Shown piece by piece: positions 46,339-58,300 of a stretch of 64,000 nucleotides of DNA. Within the stretch, counting starts at the first letter, position 1. Each line of letters opens with the position of its first letter. The DNA lies in contig CM076955.1 in NCBI GenBank assembly GCA_039566865.1, positions 3,784,501 through 3,848,500 on the forward strand, in the 5' to 3' direction. The notes beneath the pieces are model-generated. The model saw only the letters and a list, made by a program, of their open reading frames with translations. It made no database searches and was not told the DNA's origin. This DNA is from Aurelia coerulea. Lineage: Eukaryota > Cnidaria > Scyphozoa > Semaeostomeae > Ulmaridae. The position numbers were made by a program, and so were the translations under genes.

Positions 46339-49300
46339 ATGGCGAAAAGAAAGCCAAATAATTTTGGAGAGACTGGAAGGAAAGGGAAACCATCTGGAAG
46401 AAAAAGCCAAGGAAGAATCAACCAGACAATCAAAGGGCAGAATAGATTCAAGCTGAAGCGAAAGAACCAAAGCGAATACAAAGTCTATTCAGGCAACAAC
46501 AATAATTTCCGTTACAATAATAGTAGGCCAACCAATTCAAAAGGCCAGCAGCAAGGCAAAAGGGCAGGCCTAACTAGTAACACAAGAAAACAATTTTTGA
46601 AAGAGAAGATAACATATTCAAAATATAGCAAGCTTACAAAATCAAAAGAAATCCGTAATAATAGGGTGCAAAAAACCAAAATGATAAGTCAGTCTAGAAG
46701 AAGGCAGACAAGTGGGCCCATGAAGGGTTTGCAGACAAAAGGAAAGATTCCAGGAGGTGACGAAGGGTTGAAATTGTTCACCAAGTCATTTGATGCAAGG
46801 AAGAAGATTGAAGCAAAGAGGCAGAGGGAGCAAAAGAAAGATGTGTCATCTGTTAGAACTGGTGCAAAGGTACACTCATCATGTACTTAACCTCCTCTAC
46901 TAAAATGTATGTAGAACACCCTTTGATGTGACAAGCTGGCCTGGCTGGACTGCCTGCAACTTCTTACTCCCATTTGCTAAACTGGAAAGTTTTACACATC
47001 TTATGAAGATCTTAAAGGGAATAGACATATAGCTATATCTCGTAGCCGCTATAAATAGGCTGAAGAAACGCCCACAAACTACACATTGAGACCGGATGCG
47101 TCAAAGTGGTCGAGTATGTTAGAATATATTTTTGACCTGGCCCTGGACAGCTTTTAACTATGTCAATTCCCTTTAAGTGCAACAGAGCTTTAACAAAAGA
47201 ATAAAAGTACTGTACAGATATGATAAAGACTTCTGCAAATAGAACTCAAAATCTATTTATTCATACCGTATTTTATAAATTTCTTTGAGAAGGCAGCCAT
47301 TGCTAGTGGTGTCAATTATTATTGTTATATGATTATACCTCATGCTTCATCAACATTTTATGGGGCTTTTTTTGTCATTCAGAACTTTTGAAATATCCAG
47401 ACAAATTCACAGAAGTAAAAGTATCCTTGATTATTTTGTATGCTTCTTTCCAGGCTTTAATAGACATATCAAGAGAGCAGAAGAGAGACAACAATGTTGC
47501 ACAGAGAAGAGAAATGTCATTAATGGGTGACAAAATGCAAATTATCTCAAGAATCCCTGCTGAAGAAGAGAGAAAAGCACTTTTTACAGGGTCATCATTA
47601 AAAGTAACAACCCTGCAGACTGCATCAGAGCGTCAAAAACATAGGGAGACATCAAAAACTGAAAGCTCTATTTTGATAACAACGGAAAACAAGCGGAATG
47701 AGATAGCTGAGGAAGTTCAAGAGATGAGTGAATATAAACTATTTGAAGCCAAAAGGAAAGCACAGCAGCATGAAAGAGTACCTGCAGTTGAGGTAGAACT
47801 CCCAAAGCTGTCTTCCTTGCATCCCATTTCAAGACCAAAGAGAGCTGCACCAGTTTATGAACCAGAGGAGGAAACTGTTACAACAAATGTAAGTTCCACA
47901 ATGTTTGTACAGGCCTTGCACACATAGCCTTTTTTGTTTTATATATATATATCCAGCATAAAAATTTACAAAAACGGGATTACTTATAACAACACTTACG
48001 AACTACTTTACTACACTACCAGGACGAGATACCATGGGGAGCAAAATACCATGACTACCCCATGGCTTTGACATAAAGACAAGCAACTAAATTTAACCTA
48101 CATACAATTAAATACAATTACTACTATAATTACGCGCAAACAATCTCTACTGATAAACACTGGAGTCAGTTTCACATTGGATGTCAGGCAACCATTTGAA
48201 GGCTTATAATTTAAGTGTGAGTTACACGTCAATCGCAATAATATTTTATACACTGAAATTACCCAACATCCAATGCAAAACAGACGTACAGGAGTGAAAC
48301 AAAAAAAGAAAAGGACTTTGTGGCTGAGTGGCGTAGAACAAGGATTCAAATCTAATCAAACCGACCTGTTTTTTGTATGAAATCAAGAGTTGATTCGAGG
48401 ATATTTTTATTCATGTTATCAGAAAGGTCTTTATCACCATACAACAAAATTTGTACAAGAGCGTTGTTAGAAAGGCTGTTGATTTCAACAAATGGTCGTA
48501 ATACTACCGAAACTCCAGCGAGAAGATTTCGTCGTAGCTTTCCTGCCGCCTAAGAATCTTGTTTAGGAAAATTTATAGTCTTTCATGTGGCTCAAGAATT
48601 CTTGTCATAATGCAAAGAATTCTTGTCATGTTAATGTGTGCAAGGCCTCTGTACTGTATAACAAGGACAGATTTTGTAAAACAATGCTTTTGTTGACACC
48701 TGTATTCAAAGCGATAAGCGATTGCCAACAAAAGAAATTCCCTCAACCAGTAATTCAAAAACAAACAATTCCGCAAACGTTTTCTGAAACTCAGATAGAT
48801 AGCGGGCTCATTGTGCATTTCAGAAATTGTTTTAAGAGCAAACATGAACATATATCAAAAGAAGAAGGATATACTGTATGTACACATCTACGTCGGGCAT
48901 GTTATTTCTTTGGTTCAGAAGCTGAGCAGTGAGTGTTTTACTTACACCCCAAAAATTAAGAAAATTGAATTGCCTCCCAATTGGCTTCTGAACAAAAGAA
49001 ATAAAATGCCCACGGTAGATGTGTAGACATATCCTCCTTCTTTTGATCTATGTTTATGTTTGCTCTTGAAAACAATTTCTGGAATGCACAACAAGCGAGC
49101 TAGCTACATGGGTTTCAGAGATACTTTTTCGGCTTTGCTCATCTTGAATTACTGGTTGAGAGAATTTCCTTTGTGGGCAATCGCTGATCGCTTTGAATTA
49201 AGGTGTCAATCAAAAGCAACTCATGCTATTGTCTTACAAAATCTGTCCTTGTTGTACTATATAACTTTCTATCTTTCTATCTATAAATAGATATTAAGGA

Positions 49301-52300
49301 ATAACTTAATATAAGAATGTTTGTTTTTGGCAAACTTTCAAAAAATCTTGAAAAGTCATAGCTATTTGCCACCAAGGAGATTAAAGGGCCTGCTTTCATC
49401 CACAGCATAATTCCAGTAATAGGCATTAAATCAGCATATTTCACTTGATAAGGCAATGTATCTATTTGCGAACGAAATCAGCATAAATCCGACTTGATTC
49501 CACTATTTTACCATTGTTCTGACAAAATGCAATAATATTTCACAAGTCTCTGCAGCAAACTCACAAATCAAAGTTTTCTTGTTGCAAACACCAGGAAGAA
49601 TTGCATGAAACAAAAGTTGATGCAAGGCTTAGGGCTCCCATATGGCACAGCAAACTAACACCTTGAGAGTAGATTGCTCACCTCTGGTAATAGATCGCAG
49701 GGGAAATATCCTAAAAGTGCAGGTTTCTGGAATGACAAAGTGATTTGCTTTTTGAGAAAAGTTTTGTTTTCTGTTTATGTTGCTCTCTGATAGAATTCTC
49801 TCTCAGGGGCTTTCAATCTATTCTCAAAGGTATCAATTTGCTGTGTCATATAGAAGACTTAAGCCCTGCACAACCTTTCGTTTTGCAAATCTTCTAAGGT
49901 GTTTGTCTTAAAGGTGGTGTGAAGCGAAAATTTTTATTGATGCAAATGAATAGCGCAGTTGAATGATAAAGAATGTCGTTTAAATTTTTTGATACCTCAT
50001 TTCGTTTTCAAGTTATCCACTGATATTAAGTTGCAGCTGATGACGTCATTTTGTTTGCAAATTACTAGGATAACATATGGAAATATAACTGTATCTGATT
50101 TTTGAAAGGTTACAGTGGTAAGAAATATTTCAAATGAGCTGAAAATATGCTATATAAATTGCCTCATGGGTTAATATGATGTTTAGAAAGGCATGTTGAT
50201 TGTGCAAAGTTTTTTAATTAGATTTCTCTTTTGAAACATGGCCAACCTTATATACTTTCTTTACATTTTGCAAACAAAATGATGTCATTAGCCAATCGTG
50301 CACAATAGTTGATAACTCGAAAATGAAACAAGATATAAAAAAACTTTAAACAACATTCTTTATCATTCAACTGCGCTATTCATTTGCATCAATAACAATT
50401 TTCACTTCACACCACCTTTAGAAAACTTGGAATGGTGAATTGCTACTAACAGTGACTATGAAATTGTATCACATTTTGTCAAAATTAACAATGATAAACT
50501 GGTGGAAAGAAGTGGAATTTATGCTGATCTTAAGAAAACTTGGAATGGTGAATTGCTACTAACAGTCACTGTGAAATTGTATCACATTTTGTCAAAATTA
50601 ACAATGATAAACTGGTGGAAAGAAGTGGAATTTATGCTGATCTTATTTGTAAATCGTTCTGCTGCCTTATTACAGCAAAAGAAATTTTGATTTAATGCTG
50701 ATGCTGATCATTGGGATTTTGCTACGTATGAAGGTGGGCCCTTTACCCTCCTTGATGCTAAATAACAAAATATCTTTATTCTGTTCCCAACCTCGTACCC
50801 AGTGACAATGAAGGTTTTCCGTAAATGGCAACGCCTACATTGACCCTGGAACCTGTTAGGCTATTATGCAATTTGATTGGCTCTTCGAAACAAAAGAAGT
50901 TTCTCACCTTTGAAACCTTGGCGTTCAGTCGAAATAGAGAACATTTGAATGGCTCTGGATACAATGAGTGGTGTTCTAACCATGGATTATACATTTTGAA
51001 AATGTTGAATATGGGATTCGAAAGGACCTGCTGTCTGCCAAATTCTGCTAATTATTCTGATCAAAAATTGACAAAATTTGTCAACCGGTCCCAAGGGTAT
51101 CTGTTGAGGTCTAGCCTCCTATTGAAAACAACAGATACCCTTGGGAACGAGGTTGTTCTGTTCCATGATGTACAGTACTTTATGTAATATGTTAAAATCT
51201 GAAAACTATATCTGATTTGTAGCATCCCAGAAGAGATTTGAACACAGGCGCCAATATTCAGAGGGATGAAATTCTATAAAGCACCAATCTGTTATGAGAT
51301 TTGATTTGTTTTTGGTCCAAATATGGCCCGTTAAATGCCCCATATTGTTTCTGACTCACCTGGTTTATTTTTTTCTTTGCAGAGAACCTCCTCAAAGATT
51401 CTTGTCACAAATCTTCACCCAAACGTAACACAAGATGATATTTACGTAAGTAGATTCTCTTCTGAATGAATTAAGTCATTTGCAACAGCATGCCCTTGGC
51501 TTCCTTCTTGCAAAGTGGACTCTCTAGTTTGGTTTTCATATGTTTCCTCTTAACTTTCAATGACTGAAATTTTCTTTGAATGTCTCATTTCTTAGTTTTA
51601 AAATTCTACCATACAGTAGATCAGGTCACATTGAATATTTTAGGCCAAAGGCCAAGAAAATGTTGCATTCCATTGGATTGCAAATTGTTTACATATCAAA
51701 ATTATAATGCAAATTTGTTCAGCTAATTGAATAGAAAATATGTGGTAACCTCTGGCATATATAAATGGGGATCAAGGACTCGTAGTGGCTACTCTAAAAT
51801 TCATTCACAAAACTAAGCGCTCTTGATTTCTGCTGCGACCCCCCCCCCCCCCCCCCAATGCATGGACACATCATCCACTTTTAAGATATGTAACTTAAAT
51901 TTGCATCAGTTCAATTTTTCTTTAATGTTTATAATTATGATTATATGTTTTATTTTTATATAATCATTTAAAATGTTACAATACATGTTACATCTACATC
52001 CTACCATACTTTCTAATTACTTTACAGACTATACAACACTACAGGGACGGGACCACAAGCAGCAAAAGACAATGACTACCCCGTGGACATTAACATAAAG
52101 ACATGCAAAAATAGCAACTAAATAAACAACTACAAAAAGCTACAAATACGATAAATTACTGATGAATACTAGAATCCGTTTCACATTGGATGTCAGGCCA
52201 GCACGGTATGATGCTGAGCAATAAGAACCCCGGACGAGAGAACAACAATGACAGCAGTTGCTACCGCTACTGATCCCCCTCCAGAGTCCCCAACTCTGAA

Positions 52301-55300
52301 CACATTGTGCATATGCTGTCAGCTCTGGGTTTCTGATTCGCAATATCAATGGTTCGAATGATTATATGTCAAATGGCCACAGGGTTCATATGTATTTCCG
52401 TTCTCCTTGTGGCATCGTTTTTGTACTCTTTTGTAGCTGTTATATTTTATGAGATTATCTTAAAAAGTGGGGGTGCTTAATAGAGAGGGAGGCTTATTTA
52501 GAATTTTGTTTAATAATAATAATTTAATAATAATAATAATTTTTATATAGCGCCAAAATCTATTAAATATATATTCTTTAGCGCTGTACAATATCTAAGA
52601 CCTAAATTAAAGAAATAATGTCCATATTTACAAGTAAAAAAAGTTCCAGAAACAGAAATCTACATTTGAAAAGCAATAGAAAATAAGAACGTTTTTAATC
52701 TAGATTTAAAAATATCAATGTTATGCGAGCTTCGAATGTCATAAGGTAGACGATTCCATAATGTAGCAGCAGCGACTGGAAATGCTCTGTCTCCGCATGT
52801 TTTATATTTATATATTATGTTTAGAAGGGAGCGGCTTATTAGAGAGGGGGGCTTATTAGAGAGGGAGCTAAGTAAAGCTCTTATGGTATCTTGAAAGTCC
52901 CTCTAATAAGTATATTTTTCTTGCTCAATGATAGGAGCTATTTAGTGCAGTTGCCCCCTTGAAAAGTGCAAGGATTGTTCGTAATGGAATGGCGGAAGTC
53001 AGTTATCACAACCATGAGGAAGCTGCAGTGGCCCATAAGAGATATCATGGTAGAAATTTGGATGGTAAGCATTTTTTCAAAGTCATTCCCTGTTTGAAAT
53101 AATTTTACCCATGAGAAACCCACCTGTGAAGGGCACATACCTGTCAGTTTAAATTAGTGGGTACCCCCCCCCCAAATTCACTGAATTTATGTCATAATGT
53201 TTCTTTGTAGATTCATGGAGCTACCCCTTTACAAGGTGCCCAAAAAATTGTTTGTCGTTTCCACAGCTACCGCAAAGGAGCTATAAATCCAGTTTTCCCG
53301 TTTTTACGATTTTTCAATTTATGAGATTTAAACAAGAGTTTGATATACGTAGTTTGAGTGAATTTGAAAAGTAATTGTTGACTAATAGTGAAAATCAAAA
53401 TTTTTGGCTGCCTTCAAACCAGAGGATTTCATTTCTTAAATTTTAGCATGAAATGGGGCTTCAGTTGAGGGATTAATCCATCGATCAAGTAAACGATCAA
53501 TCAACCATCCAGGGCTTTAATGGTTCACATGTCCCCAAGCCAGAAAAAAGTTCTCATTTCTAAAAATTCATAGCACCAAGAGTACTAGGGGGATTAAAAT
53601 GAACATAATTCTGCTTTATAGCCGAAAGATTGAAATATTTTTGTAATGTTTCTGCATTTTTATGAGCATTGGGAATATAGGTACAATGCCTGCCAAAAGT
53701 ATTTGGAACCCTTAGGCCATTTCTCGACAATACGCAGTTTTAACCATAGCGCTCAGGTTTCCTCACCCCCGAAACAATGTTGATTTGCAAGGCTATTGTC
53801 CTAGCATTCCATCAAAGTCGCGAATCGTCCTGCCATCCCCATTTTATCATCACAGAACAACATTTTTCTGAGGGGGAGAAGGGGGAAATCGCAAAAAATG
53901 GCAAAAATAGCAAAGGTGTTCGAAGACTTTTGGCAGGCATTGTAGATTAGACTTTAGAGATTTTATGGTTGCGAAAAGCCTGACGAAGGCCTAAAACACG
54001 TGCTCAAATCATAAAGAAGTTCTTCCCACAGAATTAATTAAAACACTCTCGAGTACCGAATAATGCCCCCCCACCGCTTATTACTTTTTGAAAAAAATGT
54101 AAACCCCCCCCCCCCCCACTTTTATTCCAACCCCTTTTTTATTTTTTGAAAAATAGAAATTATAGTGAACATAACTTTTGATAATTCCTGCAAAGCAAAT
54201 GTACTGTATTTATTAACTTCATCATCATCATCATCATCAATAATTTATTTAATGTAGGCTAAGTAAAATAAAAAGAATAGCTAAATTACAGCTAATTTAG
54301 GCCTACTTTACAAAAATTTACAAAATTTACAAATTAATTCCTAAAGCTAATCAATAAAAACATTTAGTGGATTATATACAAGATAAAAGCATGCCTTCCC
54401 TACGAGGTACGGAGCGACGCCCACCTCCCAGAGAGACGGCGGACACACCGCGCGAGGGAACCCCCACACGCATATCCTAAGCTGCGGTCGCCGCTAGGGA
54501 GCAATTCCCCAGTTCAACCGCAGCCCAGTGCCTGCATCGTGAAGGGGACCTCACATCCCGCACAGCACATCCCCCATCCCACCGGGAAGCAGTGCACCGC
54601 CCCCATCCTCGCGAGAAGGCCCAAGAAACTTTATTCTCCTTTGTTGTCTGACCCGCACGCAAGAAAGGAAGTACGATGTATTAGTAACATGACTAATATA
54701 AAAAAGATACATAATTTTTCCAACCCCCCCGATTGTTCCAACCCCCCCTGATTATCTTTATTTTGAACCATTTCCAACCCCCTCGCCCCTTCGATTATTC
54801 TCACCCCCCCCCCCCCGTTTATTCGGTACTCGAGGGTACACTGTTCAGGGGGATAAATATAGTTTGCACATTTATTACCAAGGGATTGAAAATCTTCTGT
54901 TTGAAAATTTATTCCTTATAACTCCTGAGAGAGGTGACAAGCTCTTGTGTATTGTTCTGTATGGGAAGATTCCTTGTGATTTGAACAGCTGTGTTAGGCC
55001 CTTTTTATGCATTTTACAATCAAGGAACTTTCGTAAAGTCGAATATAGGTATGTTTTCAGCGCTTTTAAAAACACGAGAAAAATCACATGTTGTTTGGTC
55101 TTTTGGCTTTTAACTAGAATTTGAATCTTTCTAATCTGCCCAGTACTCTTGGTGCTATGAATTTTCGAAAGCGGGAACTCTTTTCTGGCTCAGCCGGTAG
55201 ACTGATTACATGGCGTAGCTATCAGTTTTGATGGACTGCCAGACGCTGTAACTCACCAATCTAACTACGCCAGCAGCTAACCAGTATGAGTGGTCTTGGT

Positions 55301-58300
55301 TTGGTGTAAGTCTCATTTTAATTAATTAAATTAATTAAAATGAGGGGCGGATCCAAGCATTCGCATCATTCGCACATAAGAATGTCCATTTTCCAAAAAA
55401 AATAATAACAGAATTGTAATAGAATTAATAACACATGAAATTGAAATAGAATGCTACGCAATTCTCCTAAATGCGTTGTCACTAGCCCCCCCCCCCCCCC
55501 CCCCCCACTCACGTTTCTCATTACCATCGACATTTCAAGTCCACAACGACCACGTCCTTTCGTCCTCCCATCTTGACCCAATCAAATGAACATTTTGTTG
55601 ACACGCCTCAGAAAGCCTCGCAATGACATTTGGAGTCCTTACGTCACCTTACGTCAATGTCGTCTGAATTGGATGCGAAATCGAGGATAAGGATGATTTT
55701 TGCTGATGAAATCTTCATTCAAAACTTCACTTAGATAGCGATGAGACGTATGCTAAGAAGCGAGATTTGGATCTGTGCGAACGCGAGGCGAGCGATGGTT
55801 TTTGGTGCAGTGTGAGCTCTGAAGAAATGCCAATGGTGGATCGAAGAAAGCGATGTGATGTGCTATTGTTCAAAGCGTGGGAAAATCCGAGGGGCATTTC
55901 ACTCCTTCGAAAAAGCGTACGAGATTTTTTCAGAACAAAGGGATTTTTACAGATTTTTGATGGATTTTTCTTGAAAACAAAAGGATTTTTGCCTAAGGTG
56001 TACGAGATTTTTTGGGAGTGAAATGCCCCTCGGGAAAATCGAGGCGAATCTGTGTAAACTGAGAACAAATCGATGCTATTTAGGCAAAAGGCTAAGCTTG
56101 GCTTCTTTCTTCGAAAAGAGCGCCTAATTGTCATCGAAGCTTTCATTCACAAAAACACAGGTAACAGCGTATGATTGTAGAATTGATAAAGTAAATTGTT
56201 ATATACAACCTTCGTTTTCCTTCTTATCGTCATTCTTCTCACTGTTGTGATGTGATGTGATGTCTTCTCAGAAAAACTTTGGGAACTGGGTCGACTGATG
56301 GGCCTAATATCACAACAGAGAGAAGAAGGACCGAGAGAAGGACGATGAAAAAGAAAAGGAAGGTTGTATGTAACAATTTACTTTATCAATTTTACAATCA
56401 TACGCTGTTACCTGTGGTCTGTGGTAAAAATGGAAATCCTCGATAAAGTTAAAGCCCGTATTGACGCACAAGATTCCGCAAGTATCAAATAATTTTTTGC
56501 ACAAGAATCTTTCCCTTGTTATATATTTTTCGATATTTTTCGATTACTAAACAGGCTGTTTTTAAAAAACTGGTTTCTATTGTGTGGTTTCTTACTGTAC
56601 TGTGGCACCAATTTTCTTCATTTTTAGAGATACTATTTAAAGATAATACATTAATTTTGACGTAATTTAAGCCTTGCTGAAAGCCAATAATGCGATAGCT
56701 TCCAGGGGGCGAAGCCCCCTAGAACCCCCACCGGGGCTCTGCCATGGACCCGTTGGGAGGCTCAAAGCGCCCCCAAACCCCCAGCTTTGTTTAAATGACC
56801 TTCGGTCATCCCTGGACATACTTTTCCTTTGATCGTGAGCCTTGTGCGAATCTCAAATTTTCCCCTGGATCCCCCCCTGCATAAGCGATCACTTGGACTC
56901 ATCGTATTCAGTATAAAGGCCTGATTATATGGAAGCAGGCTTGCCCAGTAGACGAGCTGGGTCGTTTGCCAAGATGGAATTTGGGTTGGTATTATATGTG
57001 AAAAGAGCTGTGACATGTTAATGAAGGGAAACTGCGCATGCTCCATTGTGCATTTTCAGCCCGCATACCGGGCTGGCTCGGTTTGATGCGAATACATCGA
57101 GATGAGCCAGCTCGCTTAGCGAGCCAAACCGCTTGCATCACAGAGGGCTAGCCTCACTGCATAAGGACCCTCTAGTTACGCTCATCTAATTGAGTTGAAT
57201 TTTTGCTGTTGTTGTCGCTCCACTGAGGTCCACTGAATGTTGTTGAGTTGTCGCTCCACTGAGTAGCGAAAAGGTCTATTAGTAGAATCAGTAAGGAGAT
57301 ATTCCGTTTCTACAAGCGTTGGGGAATGAGTCTCTCTGTTGACCGAAGCGCCATCATCAAGTCAAAGAGCACAGGGAAACGAGAGACTCATCGTCATAAG
57401 TCTAACAGAGGGCCAGCTCGCTTACCGGACTGGCTCACTTCCATGTAATAGCAACTGACATTTTATGTGGAGCAGACCATGGAAGTGAGAGCATAGGTTC
57501 CAAATCTTTAACTCCGCATAAAAACGTGGGTGTAAAATTTAGTGACCTATTTCTTCTGATTGAATGGCTTGAAAGAAACTTTAGATACTTATCTATAATT
57601 CTACCGTTTGACTTTCCAGAAATTTTGAACATTTTTCGAAATTACAGCGTATCTTAGATTTCAACTCATTTAAGGATGTGACGTCATCAAATTTCTAAAT
57701 CATAAACCAGATGAGTGACAGACTTTTGCTTGATACCACATTGTAGACATTCGTAAACTGTGGTTTTCTTCGAAATTACTTCATATTGCGTCAAAAGATT
57801 TTATAAATTACGATGGTTTTAATTTTTTTGAAAATTTTTCTTTTTCTTGAAAAAGAAGAAAACACTCTAATTCTGAAAATATTAAAGATTTCAGAAAAAT
57901 CCAACGGTAGAATTATAGAGAAATTGCTAAAGTTTCTTTGAAGTCATTCAGTTCAAAGAGATAAGTCACTCAATTTTACACCAGCCTTTTTAAAGATTTG
58001 AAACCTTTTGCTGGGCTCAGATCTTTAAAAAGCTAAGTGTAATATTCTATTACATTTTTCTTTGAATTAAATGGCTTGAAGACTGGAACTAGCAAAATGT
58101 CCAAAGGCTAATTTACAGTAAAGTACCCTTAGTTTTGTTCAAGCCATGCAATTCACAGACAAATATGATAGAATTTTGCTCCCACCTTTTTAAAGATTTT
58201 GAAAGATTTGAACCCTATACTGTCTAGGTTGACATGTTTTTGATGGTGAGATACTTCCTTGAATCATTATCCTTCGGGCTTGCCCCACTCACTTTCTTTT

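Larger units (their letters stand above)
49385..50742. mobile_element. TTAA-type palindromic element with a second TTAA MITE nested inside
   Basis: The outer ends AGGGCCTGCTTTCAT and (reverse) AGGGCCCACCTTCAT are flanked by TTAA on the left (49381-49384) and TTAC on the right (50743-50746). The inner arms (tcagcataaatccgacttga at ~49477 and the inverted ggaatttatgctgatctt at ~50515/50628) pair across the nested 49922-50417 element. The right arm is additionally duplicated in tandem. Confidence 0.7.
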
